In this document: piece after piece, positions 7,657 through 15,660 of the stretch
Layout of the letters: each line of letters starts with the position of its first letter
Position numbering within the stretch: position 1 is the first letter of the stretch
Origin: CAMLDH01 sp966250375
GTDB taxonomy: Bacteria > Pseudomonadota > Gammaproteobacteria > Burkholderiales > Burkholderiaceae_D
Assembly: GCA_966250375.1 (NCBI GenBank)
Contig: CBINHE010000068.1
Location: 1-21,784 of the forward strand
Length of the DNA: 21,784 nt
Reading direction: 5' to 3'
Translations under genes and position numbers: made by a program
The notes under the pieces: generated by a model
What the model saw: only the letters and a program-made list of their open reading frames with translations
Told to the model about the DNA's origin: nothing
The model's database searches: none

Positions 7657-8751
7657 TTAACGCTTGCCGTTCAGCATATCGTGTAATTCCAACCTGTCGT
7701 AGGCCGCGCGCATCGCATCTTTTGAAGTGACGAGTTTTTTTGTAACAAGTTGAACAAGTGAGTCGTTCAGCGTCCGGGACATGTTGTCTTGTTTTGTTTT
7801 CATGAAGTCGGCCAACATATGCACCTTACCGAGATCGTTTATGTAGGGGGTTGCTTGGTTATTATTGTTGAAGATCATTTCGCTCGCAAGTACGAAATCA
7901 TCGCCATTTTCATTCGGCAAAAGATGCTGGTAAATAATGCCGACGAGTGCTTCGGAGAGACTGGCGGCGCGTTGCGCTCGTTGTTCCTGTGGGAAGAAGC
8001 CCAACAGCTTTGTAATGGCGCTGATGGCATTATTGGTATGCATGGTGGCCAATACCAAATGCCCCGATTCCCCAGCGTGCAGAACGGTGTCTGCCGTATC
8101 AAAGTCACGAATTTCACCCACCATCAAAATATCGGGCTTCTGGCGCATGGCTTCCCGCAAACCGGTAGAAAAACTGGGGGTGTCCGTTGGCACCTCCTTC
8201 TGGGAGAGGATGGACTGCTTGCGTTCAAGTACGTATTCGATCGGTTCCTCGATCGTGATGATATGGGCGTTTCGAGTAGTGTTGAGGTGGTCGAGCATCG
8301 AGGCAATCGTCGTTGTTTTACCGGATCCCGTAGGTCCGGTGACAAGGATGATGCCTTTAGTGGGTTCGAGCATCGATTTTACATAAATAGGTAGCCCTGT
8401 CTTGTCCAATGTGACAGGCTCGATCGGGAGGCGCCGGATTGAAATCGTTACTTTTGCGCCACTCGCAAGGCGATAGATGTTGCAACGCAACTGAGATGCC
8501 GTCAAAACAAAACGGCGGTCAATCGCGCCGATGAGAATTTTGTCTTCCCAGTCTTCATCTATCGCTTTTAACAGAGGAGTCATATCCTTCAGCGTTACCG
8601 GGCTGGCGCTTCCTTGTCGCCATCCACGAGGGGACTTGTACATGATCGGCGAGTCCTGCTCGATATGGATGTCGGAAAAAATTTGATTATTGTTGAGGGA
8701 TTGAAATATTTCAGAAACCAGGTCGCGGCCAAAAAGAATTTCTTTATGCAT
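7657..8751 (-). CDS. PilT-like type IV pilus ATPase
   Basis: The 364-residue protein is about the usual length for PilT/PilU. It has an N-terminal PAS-like part with SDIHIE (26-31), Walker A GPTGSGKTT (139-147), the acidic box ITIEEPIEYV (165-174), Walker B PDILMVGEIRD (206-216) and the His box HLVLATMHTNN (231-241). All catalytic elements are present. Such hexameric ATPases power pilus retraction at the inner membrane; related proteins include IncI TraJ and DotB, but the box sequences are closest to PilT. The C-terminus (NSLVQLVTKKLV region, then HDMLNGKR) is also PilT-like. It stands alone, without pilus assembly genes beside it, and is divergent from the T3SS operon. It may serve the same pilus as the PilV pair further downstream. 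The start has only a weak GGGAA site. Confidence 0.85.
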   Translation of the reverse strand: MHKEILFGRDLVSEIFQSLNNNQIFSDIHIEQDSPIMYKSPRGWRQGSASPVTLKDMTPLLKAIDEDWEDKILIGAIDRRFVLTASQLRCNIYRLASGAKVTISIRRLPIEPVTLDKTGLPIYVKSMLEPTKGIILVTGPTGSGKTTTIASMLDHLNTTRNAHIITIEEPIEYVLERKQSILSQKEVPTDTPSFSTGLREAMRQKPDILMVGEIRDFDTADTVLHAGESGHLVLATMHTNNAISAITKLLGFFPQEQRAQRAASLSEALVGIIYQHLLPNENGDDFVLASEMIFNNNNQATPYINDLGKVHMLADFMKTKQDNMSRTLNDSLVQLVTKKLVTSKDAMRAAYDRLELHDMLNGKR

Positions 8752-9006
8752 GATAGTGTTCCCGGATTAAGGTGCTTACATTCGAACGGCATTGCGAACA
8801 TATTTTGAGAGGTGGATCCAGTCATATCCAAGCCGCAAAGAAATATTGTTCTTTCGATAGCTTCTGTTTCTATGGTGCTATTGCTAATTGGCAACAAAGA
8901 TGATTGTACTGATGTCCTAAAAGATATTTCTCAATAAATGTCACCGTGGCGCCAACATTGCTATTATTCAATAAAATCAATGCACACATTTTGATCACGA
9001 CAAGCG
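8752..9006. promoter_or_regulatory. Divergent promoter region between pilT-like gene and sctW
   Basis: These 255 AT-rich bases separate two divergent genes and must hold the promoter of the T3SS operon. An imperfect dyad, TTCGAACGGCATTGCGAA, lies at 8781-8798 and could be an operator. I found neither a TTCG-N16-TTCG box nor a confident sigma70 promoter. The ribosome-binding site before 9007 is weak. Confidence 0.4.
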
Positions 9007-10314
9007 ATGGAACTGAATGTTTCCCTGTTGCCACAAAATGACATGAATAATCTTTCTCCCCTCTCTCCCTATCTGTCGGCACAGACCCCTCAAGCGTTTG
9101 GACTGGGAGGCGTAACCGCGCAGCCCGCCAAGATGCCAAATGAGCTGGTTGAGATGTCGGAATTCAATCAGCGAGCCGGCGTACATCAGCTTTTGCTCAA
9201 TTATTATCTGAGTCAAAGAATGGTGCCGCTGTCACAACGCCGTTTGTCGGGCGCGCTCCGGCGTGCAAGTGAATCGGCCAAAAATACGATTTCTATTAGT
9301 GGCGAACTCGAAAGTGTTGCGGGGAAGGTTATCGAGGATCTGCAAAACAGCGGACGATCGGAATTGGAAGCCCGCCTGACAGCTTCATACGATGTGCTGG
9401 AACGACACACGCTGTTGCGCGCGGCCATGAGTCAGCTCTCCGATAAAGATCTCAGCTCGGAGGAGGAGGATCGTCTTAGGGGCACGCTGGAGGAGATGCT
9501 GGACCAGCTGATGAAGACGGATGGCGATGCTATCCGGGAAGGGTTAAAAGGCGCTGAGGCTTTCGAAATCACACTCGAGGCAATGGAGGAGTTTGAGCAA
9601 AAAAACGGCGAAACACACGTACCAAACACGCTCAGTGCATTGCGGTCGCTCTATAACAACAAATCCGGCCGCAGTGGCGGTATGGAAGAACCGCTGGCGC
9701 CATTGGCGCTGGCGAAGGAATTGCTCAGCAGGTTCGGCCCCGAAAATTTCAGCTCCTCCCTTCTTACTCTGCGTTCCAGGATGGCTGTTGATCTCCGTTC
9801 TGCGCGAGCCATCGATACTGGCCCACGGCTGTGGCTTTCATTGTCCGACGCAGCCAGCTTCAACGCCCTGCAATCCTGTTTTGCGATTGCAGGGGATTTT
9901 CGGCGAAACCTGTCGGAGCGAGCAGCCATTACCCCCGGCGGCAACCAGGTAGACACTGCCCTTGTGCTGTTGGCGCTTCCCGGGTCAAGTGAGCAGGCTG
10001 AGCGCCTTGCCAACAAAATGATCGTTCAGAAGCAGATGAAACCGCTGCAACGCATTCAGATGTTCATGCTGATTCGGCATGCGGTTGAAAGCTTGTCGAT
10101 ATCGATGTGGGACCCCAGGCTGTTCCAGCAGCGGCAGGCGTTGCTGACTGACTTGAGAGCGGCGACTTTTGCCATAAGTGACAAGCTGGTGCGCTCAGTC
10201 TCCAGGGAAAAAGAACTTGAGCAGCAACTGCGGGAAGAACGTGACCGGAAAAGAAAACGCAATCGCAACGGCGAGGAAGAGGAGGAGGAAGGCGGCGACG
10301 AAGTAAAAAAATGA
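9007..10314 (+). CDS. sctW: T3SS gatekeeper SctW (YopN/HrpJ/InvE family)
   Basis: The 435-residue helical protein opens a gene block whose order matches yopN-sycN-yscX-yscY-yscV. The length fits the fused form in which the YopN-like and TyeA-like parts are one polypeptide (HrpJ/InvE type). Visible helical stretches include RRLSGALRRASESAKNTISI, the acidic region EEEDRLRGTLEEMLDQLM and the PNTLSALRSLYNN segment. Gatekeepers sit at the cytoplasmic face of the export gate and set the order in which translocators and effectors leave. The C-terminal 30 residues are odd: a basic run (RKRKRNRN) followed by six glutamates and a lysine end. The start codon has a poor ribosome-binding site; an ATG at 9043 is an alternative. 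The assignment rests on context and general helical pattern. Confidence 0.75.
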   Translation: MELNVSLLPQNDMNNLSPLSPYLSAQTPQAFGLGGVTAQPAKMPNELVEMSEFNQRAGVHQLLLNYYLSQRMVPLSQRRLSGALRRASESAKNTISISGELESVAGKVIEDLQNSGRSELEARLTASYDVLERHTLLRAAMSQLSDKDLSSEEEDRLRGTLEEMLDQLMKTDGDAIREGLKGAEAFEITLEAMEEFEQKNGETHVPNTLSALRSLYNNKSGRSGGMEEPLAPLALAKELLSRFGPENFSSSLLTLRSRMAVDLRSARAIDTGPRLWLSLSDAASFNALQSCFAIAGDFRRNLSERAAITPGGNQVDTALVLLALPGSSEQAERLANKMIVQKQMKPLQRIQMFMLIRHAVESLSISMWDPRLFQQRQALLTDLRAATFAISDKLVRSVSREKELEQQLREERDRKRKRNRNGEEEEEEGGDEVKK

Positions 10315-10341
10315 AAATGGAAAGCCCTTGGCGGAGGAGAT

Positions 10342-10689
10342 ATGGAAAATCTGGAAGAGCTGTTAACTGAAGCGGCTGAAAAAGCCAACTCCGAAAAAAT
10401 GGTGGCGACTCGAAAGACATCCAGCGGGATGCAATTGCTGGTGTATCCGATGGACGATAATCTACTCGTCGCTTTGGGCTTTGAGCCCGAGCGAGGCAGG
10501 CAGGTTCGGGCCGAGGAGGTTCTACGCAAGCGTTCGCGGAACATGGCGCGCTATGGAGCATGGTTGCCGGCACAACTGCTCGATGGGAGCTGGTATGTGG
10601 TAAGACGGCTGTATACCCCTCATTTCTCACAGGGGGAACTGCTCCTGTCAAACAACGATTTGAGTTTCGCACAGGAGTTGCTGACATGA
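10342..10689 (+). CDS. Small T3SS chaperone-like protein (SycN position)
   Basis: The product has 115 residues, preceded by GGCGGAGGAGAT directly before the ATG. An N-terminal helix is followed by hydrophobic strands (MQLLVYPMDDNLLVALGF and SWYVVRRLYT) and a C-terminal helix (DLSFAQELL), the helix-strand-helix plan of class I T3SS chaperones. It occupies the slot held by tyeA-sycN in Yersinia-type clusters, between the gatekeeper and sctX. Since SctW appears long enough to contain its own TyeA part, a SycN-like role as chaperone of the gatekeeper is the best guess. Sequence resemblance to SycN itself is weak. Its stop overlaps the next start as ATGA, implying translational coupling. Confidence 0.55.
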   Translation: MENLEELLTEAAEKANSEKMVATRKTSSGMQLLVYPMDDNLLVALGFEPERGRQVRAEEVLRKRSRNMARYGAWLPAQLLDGSWYVVRRLYTPHFSQGELLLSNNDLSFAQELLT

Positions 10690-11138
10690 GTACGCAAAAG
10701 AGATCCAAGATCGAAGCGATCAATCCCAGCGAGCCATCGCGGCGTTCACGCTACATCGGCGATAACGTCCCCCCCATGCCATTTGATCCCATCGAGATAC
10801 CGATAGCGAAGGATCAAACGCCGCAGGTCGATTCGACTACGCCAATATTCCACGCATTCAACGAGGAGAACCCGGCGATCGCGCCGCTGACGAATTTCCT
10901 TGGCACGTTGCTGACAGTCGCCAATCCGGTCTGGATGAGCGATCCCGTGCCGGGCATGCGTATGCTCCAGAAAAAGCTGATTGCTCACGCACTCACATTG
11001 GACGAAAAAGACCGCAGCGAATGCATGGATGCCATTGCGGTCGTGGACAATGCGGTGCAGCTGCGGTTGCGGTGGCAGCAAATGCGCATGACAGAGGAAG
11101 AGTTGAATGTCAAACCAGAGACTGTAAAGAAGCCATGA
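10686..11138 (+). CDS. sctX: T3SS protein SctX-like (YscX family)
   Basis: The ATG at 10686 overlaps the previous stop by four bases and has CAGGAG eight bases upstream. The 150-residue product has a disordered polar N-terminus and a conserved-looking C-terminal half (LTNFLGTLLTVANPVWMSDP, then helical MRMLQKKLIAHALTL and NAVQLRLRWQQMRM), which recalls the C-terminal part of YscX/PscX. YscX is itself secreted, binds YscY and the export gate YscV, and is needed for early substrates. The gene lies directly before the sctY- and sctV-type genes, exactly as in Ysc clusters. It is somewhat longer than YscX (about 122 aa). The call leans strongly on synteny. Confidence 0.65.
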   Translation: MSTQKRSKIEAINPSEPSRRSRYIGDNVPPMPFDPIEIPIAKDQTPQVDSTTPIFHAFNEENPAIAPLTNFLGTLLTVANPVWMSDPVPGMRMLQKKLIAHALTLDEKDRSECMDAIAVVDNAVQLRLRWQQMRMTEEELNVKPETVKKP

Positions 11139-11467
11139 GAACGATCATTAAACCTAAAACGGCGTTATCGGACGAGCTGACCTTGGCAATAGGTTTGATC
11201 TGGGGACATCTGAGCGTAGGCCAGTTTGAGCTGGCCGACCTGCTTGCTCGGGGCTGCTTGCGTATCTGGCCGGAAGAAGAACACCTGGTATTGATGGCGG
11301 CCTATGCTGCAGTGGAGCTGTCCATGCCATTGAATACCCCAACGCTCAGCATCTTGAAAAAGGCGGAGTGTAGGGAATGGACGGAAAGAGTACTGTGCCG
11401 CGCCGGAATAAAGGTAGATGCTTTTGCACCCGCAACATCAGACTCGATAGGATCTGGCAATGAATAA
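11135..11467 (+). CDS. sctY: T3SS chaperone SctY-like (YscY family, TPR-like)
   Basis: The 110-residue product is coupled to its neighbours: ATGA overlap with the previous stop and an eight-base overlap with sctV (11460-11467). It contains TPR-like helices (LAIGLIWGHLSVGQFELADL, LARGCLRIWPEEEHLVLMA, YAAVELSM), the architecture of YscY, a small TPR protein of about 114 residues that binds YscX and YscV. The C-terminal 20 residues are polar and probably disordered. Identity is supported by length, fold pattern and position rather than by clear sequence match. Confidence 0.65.
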   Translation: MRTIIKPKTALSDELTLAIGLIWGHLSVGQFELADLLARGCLRIWPEEEHLVLMAAYAAVELSMPLNTPTLSILKKAECREWTERVLCRAGIKVDAFAPATSDSIGSGNE

Positions 11468-13574
11468 ATACGCCTCAATCTTCAAACTGCTCACGCGAAT
11501 CAACAAATTCACTGCGGGCGCGGCTAAACGCGCTGAAGTATTTGCTGCAATGTTCGTGATCGCGATTGTATTCATGCTGGTTCTGCCGATGCCGATCTGG
11601 CTGATAGACATACTGATTGCATGCAATCTTTGCATATCAGGTCTATTGGTGGTTGTGGCGATGTATGTGCCGGGAGCGACGGGTTTTACGACCTTCCCGG
11701 CAGTACTGTTACTCACCACGCTGTTCCGCCTTTCGTTGTCGGTGGCCACTTCTCGACTTATCCTGCTGCAGGCCGATGCCGGCCACATCATTGAAACCTT
11801 CGGTAATTTTGTGGTGGGCGGCAATTTGGTTGTCGGTCTGGTGATATTTCTGATCCTGACGGTCGTGCAATTTCTAGTGATCACAAAAGGGTCGGAGCGG
11901 GTTTCTGAGGTGGCGGCACGCTTTTCTCTGGATGGTATGCCTGGTAAACAGATGTCAATCGACAGCGACTTGAGATCCGGCATATTAACGCCAGACCAGG
12001 CCAAGGCGAAACGAGCCGAACTTTCGAAAGCGAGTGAGTTGCACGGCGCAATGGATGGCGCGATGAAGTATGTAAAAGGTGATGCCATCGCCAGTATCTT
12101 CATCGTGGCAATCAACCTGATCGGCGGAATCTGCATCGGGATGTTCCAGCTTGACATGGAACTCGGGCGTGCCGTGGGTCTCTATTCGATTCTGTCAATC
12201 GGCGACGCATTGATTGCCCAGATTCCCGCTTTGCTGATCTCTCTGTCTGCCGGCATGATCACAACCCGGGTCGCGGGAGATGAGGCAAAAGAAGGACAGA
12301 ATCTCAGCAATGTGGGGCAGGATATCGTCAAGGATCTTTTCAGAGAGCCCAAGGCCTTGTTGACGGCAAGTATGTCCATGTTTTTATTCGCTTTCATTCC
12401 GGGCATGCCGACGACCATCTTCATACTGCTTGCCCTGTTGCTTATCGGAATAGGTTCTCTCGGGGTGCTTAAACCGCTAGTGGAGGCTACCGAAAAGGTG
12501 AAGCAAGGAGCAAAGGACAAGGCCAATGCGCAGATCGTCGATCTCACCAGTTTCGATGCCACCCTGCCATTCATTGTTCGCATGCCTGAAACGATGCGCA
12601 ATACACCGGCAGCCGAAACCATCTCTAATTCGGTTCGCATCATGCGCAACAGAATGCTGGAACATAGCGGCATCCCCGACCTGCAGCCTATTTCCTTTCA
12701 ATTTCATGGGACGGTGCCGCCGGACAGGATTCAGTTCCTGCTGGCGGAGGTGCCGCTGCTGAATGATGAAATGCGGCTCGGCTGGGTCGCCACCACGGAA
12801 AGCGCCCAACGCATGATGGAACTTGGGTTCACGGTTGAGGAGGAAACAGTTGCGGGAAGTCGTCGTCACCGTGTCTGGACGGAGAACAAGCCGGATCAGC
12901 TGAAAGCAGCCGGGATACGCTATATGCCATGGGAGTCCGTATTCGCCGAGGATATCAAAGTCGAGATGCTAAGGAACTGTCAGATGTTCGTCGGCGTACA
13001 CGAAGTGCAGCGCTTTACACGCTGGGCAGAGCGCATGTGTCCGGAGTTAGGACGAGAGCTTTCCAAGACAGTCACGTTGCCGCGCTTGGCTGAAGTGGTG
13101 CAACGGTTGGTGCGTGAGGGCATCTCTCTTCGAAATGCTCGTCTGCTTCTGGAGTCGACGCTGGAATGGGCCCAAAAAGAACGGGATCCGGACGTTGTGG
13201 CAGATTACGTGCGGCTCGCATTCAAGCGCCAGCTTTGTCATGAAGCGTCACGCGACGGTTTGATCGAAGTTGTTCTCCTGTCGCCAGAACTGGAGGAAAA
13301 ACTGCGTGGGGCGATTCGGCAAACAAGTCAGGGGACGTATCTCGATCTCGATCCAGAGGTCGAACAGGAAATTCTCGATCGTTTGGGCGAATTATCCGGT
13401 ACCAGCGGTACGCCGGCATCACCGCCGATTCTGGTTACTGCGGCCGATATTCGCCGTGTTGTCCGCAAATTGATCGAAGAGGAATTTTTTTCGGTACCCG
13501 TCTTTTCTTTTTCTGAACTCACCCAGCATAGCCGGGTGCAACCGGTTGGAATGATCGAATTGAGCGGCGCTTGA
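11460..13574 (+). CDS. sctV: T3SS export gate protein SctV (FHIPEP family)
   Basis: The 704-residue protein has the full length and plan of SctV/LcrD/HrcV/FlhA. Residues about 25-345 form the membrane part, with hydrophobic segments such as FVIAIVFMLVLPMPIWLIDI and LVVGLVIFLILTVVQFLVI. The family signature is intact: LFRLSLSVATSRLIL, VITKGSERVSEVAARFSLDG, MPGKQMSIDSDL. The cytoplasmic domain follows from about residue 370 and forms the nonameric ring that receives substrates and chaperones. The start overlaps sctY, with AGGATC upstream. It closes the operon; the usual neighbours sctU, sctR, sctS and sctT do not follow. No frameshift or missing motif is apparent, so the gene looks functional. 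Confidence 0.96.
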   Translation: MNKYASIFKLLTRINKFTAGAAKRAEVFAAMFVIAIVFMLVLPMPIWLIDILIACNLCISGLLVVVAMYVPGATGFTTFPAVLLLTTLFRLSLSVATSRLILLQADAGHIIETFGNFVVGGNLVVGLVIFLILTVVQFLVITKGSERVSEVAARFSLDGMPGKQMSIDSDLRSGILTPDQAKAKRAELSKASELHGAMDGAMKYVKGDAIASIFIVAINLIGGICIGMFQLDMELGRAVGLYSILSIGDALIAQIPALLISLSAGMITTRVAGDEAKEGQNLSNVGQDIVKDLFREPKALLTASMSMFLFAFIPGMPTTIFILLALLLIGIGSLGVLKPLVEATEKVKQGAKDKANAQIVDLTSFDATLPFIVRMPETMRNTPAAETISNSVRIMRNRMLEHSGIPDLQPISFQFHGTVPPDRIQFLLAEVPLLNDEMRLGWVATTESAQRMMELGFTVEEETVAGSRRHRVWTENKPDQLKAAGIRYMPWESVFAEDIKVEMLRNCQMFVGVHEVQRFTRWAERMCPELGRELSKTVTLPRLAEVVQRLVREGISLRNARLLLESTLEWAQKERDPDVVADYVRLAFKRQLCHEASRDGLIEVVLLSPELEEKLRGAIRQTSQGTYLDLDPEVEQEILDRLGELSGTSGTPASPPILVTAADIRRVVRKLIEEEFFSVPVFSFSELTQHSRVQPVGMIELSGA

Positions 13575-14050
13575 AGGGCCGGCGGTGTCGCTGGCGGTTT
13601 GAAAAAGGCATTTAGGAACGTGTACGGGATAAGGCGATTTCCTGAAAAGAAAATACCCCCTTGCGCCGCGCTGGCGGGCGCATTGCTGCGTTGCCCCTCG
13701 CTAGTGTGGCTCGCCACACGTCGCTCGGGGCGCCTTGCACTGCATCCCGCTAGCGCGGCGCAAGGGGGTATTTTCTTTCCCGAAAACCGCCTAACTTCCC
13801 GATTATTGGGGCGTAGCGGGCGGGATGCCGGACAAAGAGCTCGGCCTTGTCAGGCAAACCGTCTGTCACGAAAAGTCTCGCAGAGTTGAAGTTTGCAGGA
13901 AGGACCGCAAGTTATTCTCCTGCTCTTAAATTACCTCGAATGTAATGGAACTTTATATTTAATAGGTGCCACTTATAGGCAATCCCATCTGCATCTCAAA
14001 GAGGGAACACCCTTTCAGGGTAACAACAATTAACAGAATTACTCATTCAC
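13575..14050. other. Intergenic region with palindromic element, no gene
   Basis: This stretch of 476 bases between sctV and the LRR gene holds the long palindrome described separately, and otherwise only AT-rich DNA before 14051. The open frame at 13599-13889 is an artefact of the palindrome: its two halves encode related peptides from the inverted arms. The promoter of the LRR gene should lie in 13900-14040; I see no certain boxes. Confidence 0.5.
13633..13791. repeat. 159-bp palindromic element with 46-bp arms
   Basis: The left arm (13633-13678) and right arm (13746-13791) are inverted repeats matching at 41 of 46 positions, with an unbroken 29-bp core running from AAAGAAAATACCCCC into TTGCGCCGCGCT. 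The 67-base centre contains a second hairpin (GTGTGGC-TC-GCCACAC). The whole could fold into a large cruciform or RNA hairpin just downstream of sctV and may end the T3SS transcript. A repeat family of the REP/MITE kind is likely; copies elsewhere in the genome would settle it. No coding capacity for a transposase is present. Confidence 0.8.
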
Positions 14051-14959
14051 ATGGATATCCCCGCATTAGGCAGTCGCATTTTATTTCCGCTCACGTCGGA
14101 AACAACAGGTCCAGCCTCTGCCGGCTCGGCAACCAATACGTCGCGATCTTCCGCCAAGCCTGATGCGGAGCAGGGCGCGCCCGCTACGTACCCTGTAGCA
14201 GGCGATCATTCAACGCGCAACCGGCTCCCCGGCGGAGAAAGCCTGCAGGTAACGAGCGCAAGAATCTGTATACGTAAATGGCAACAAAAGGCAGATAACG
14301 CCATGCCGTTAAACTTGAGCAGGCTGCATCTGAATTCAGGCGATTTGCGTAAGGTGATCAAGAGCGAGTTCGACGCCATGCAGCAGGTGGAAACGCTTTA
14401 TTTGCACCGCAATAGACTTGAGAATATACCGGCCGAGATTGCTCAGCTGACCAATCTCAAGTGCCTCAACTTGGAGCAAAACAAGCTGTCCTCGCTCTCC
14501 GAGCCAATTACGAATTTGTCAAAATTGAAGGAATTGCACCTTGGCGGGAACCAATTGATAGCCCTGTCCGCCAAGCTCGGGAATTTGCATAACTTGCGCG
14601 AACTGAGTCTATGGGAGAACGCGATCACGGAGTTGCCCTGGGTTGTGGGCGAGTTGCAGAGCCTCGTATGGCTGGATGTGGAGAAGAACGCATTGCAGCA
14701 GTTCCCCGATGGTATAGGTGGACTAAAGAATTTGGAAGGCTTGCAGGCGTCCGCCAACGATATTGATGCGTTGCCTGACGATCTCGGCAATCTGTCCAAG
14801 CTCGAAGTTCTGGAGCTACGGGATAATTTGATCAGTCGATTGCCTGAAAGTATTGGCAAGCTATCTCGGCTGAAAAGTCTGATCTTGTCTGGAAACCCCT
14901 TGTCGGAGCTGCCTGTCAGTATCGAGCGGCTGCAAAATCTGACCAGGCTCGAAATATAG
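14051..14959 (+). CDS. Leucine-rich-repeat protein, candidate T3SS effector
   Basis: The 302-residue product has no signal peptide. Residues 1-60 are rich in Ser, Thr, Ala and Pro with few hydrophobics, like T3SS secretion signals. Residues 111-293 are eight tandem leucine-rich repeats, mostly 23 residues long, of the form LxxLxxLxLxxNxLxxLPxxIxN, for example LSKLEVLELRDNLISRLPES. A ninth repeat begins and stops after nine residues (LQNLTRLEI). The abrupt end, without a capping segment, and the IS256 remnant right behind suggest the gene was cut short. LRR effectors (PopC, GALA and XopL types) act inside host cells; no F-box or E3 ligase domain is visible here. The start has no strong ribosome-binding site. 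The effector role is an inference from the island context. Confidence 0.7.
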   Translation: MDIPALGSRILFPLTSETTGPASAGSATNTSRSSAKPDAEQGAPATYPVAGDHSTRNRLPGGESLQVTSARICIRKWQQKADNAMPLNLSRLHLNSGDLRKVIKSEFDAMQQVETLYLHRNRLENIPAEIAQLTNLKCLNLEQNKLSSLSEPITNLSKLKELHLGGNQLIALSAKLGNLHNLRELSLWENAITELPWVVGELQSLVWLDVEKNALQQFPDGIGGLKNLEGLQASANDIDALPDDLGNLSKLEVLELRDNLISRLPESIGKLSRLKSLILSGNPLSELPVSIERLQNLTRLEI

Positions 14960-15109
14960 CGAAGACAAGCGTGGGCCGGTTTGTCCTTCGCGGAAAATTA
15001 TTGCCCTGCCATCCGCTTCCCGGGAAATGGTGCCGACTGCCTCCGTTCACTACTCATGCAATCGTGGAGGGAGGCGCATGAATTATGCTGCCGCAAGGCG
15101 GCTTTATGG
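14960..15109. other. Junction DNA between LRR gene and IS256 remnant
   Basis: This short segment shows no recognisable coding match. It is probably degraded left-hand IS256 sequence or deletion-junction DNA. The open frame of the transposase fragment runs through it from 14981, but the residues before DGLTGLPG do not resemble IS256 transposases. Confidence 0.4.
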
Positions 15110-15628
15110 GATGGCCTCACAGGGTTGCCTGGCGCGGTGCAAAGCGTGTTCCCCCAAGCCTTGACGCAACTGTGCATCGTGCATCTGGTACGCGCCAGTC
15201 TGCGCTATGTCAGCGACAAGGATTGCCGGGCATTAGTGAGCGCGCTCAAGCGCATTTACCGCTCGGCCACCGCGGACGAAGCCGCGCGTGAACTTGATGC
15301 CTTGGAAGCGCAATGGGGCAAGCCCTATCCATCGGTCGTGCGTCTGTGGCGCAACCATTGGGACAACATTATTCCATTCTTCCAGTTTATGCCGGCCATT
15401 CGCAAGATCGTCTACACCACCAATGCCATTGAATCCATGAACATGGTGCTACGGAAATTCACCCGCAACAGACGTATTTTTCCCAATGACGACGCCGCTC
15501 TCAAAGGCTTGTTTGTCGCTATCAGGGAGGCCTCAAAAAACTGGAAAACCATCCAAAACTGGAAGCCAGCTTTGCAGTCTTTTCAGATCATGTTAGGAGA
15601 AGATCGGGTACCTTTATCTATGCTTTGA
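15110..15628 (+). pseudogene. IS256-family transposase, N-terminally truncated
   Basis: Recognisable family blocks are DGLTGLPGAVQSVFPQ, QLCIVHLVRASLRYVSDKD, FMPAIRKIVYTTNAIESMN and RKFTRNRRIFPNDDAALKGL. They include the second catalytic Asp (in DGLTG) and the catalytic Glu (in NAIESMN). The first third, with the first catalytic Asp, is absent. The frame itself is open to a stop at 15628, so the decay is by truncation rather than by internal stops. It is not expected to be active. Confidence 0.88.
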
Positions 15629-15660
15629 AAAATGAGTTACACAGTTGGCTTGACAGACTC
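15110..15660 (+). mobile_element. Right half of an IS256-family element
   Basis: The remnant contains the C-terminal transposase part and a plausible right end, TTACACAGTTGGCTTGACAG followed by ACTC (ending at 15660), which resembles the GAGTCTGTCAA-type ends of IS256-family elements. The left end and the first part of the transposase are missing. Confidence 0.7.

Noticed and set aside
9008..9036. GGAACT-N16-CCACAAA, like an HrpL hrp box
   Set aside because: It lies inside the start of the sctW coding region, has one mismatch to GGAACC, and HrpL control would be unexpected for this kind of bacterium.
13599..13889. 96-codon frame after sctV
   Set aside because: It is produced by the long inverted repeat and has no credible start.
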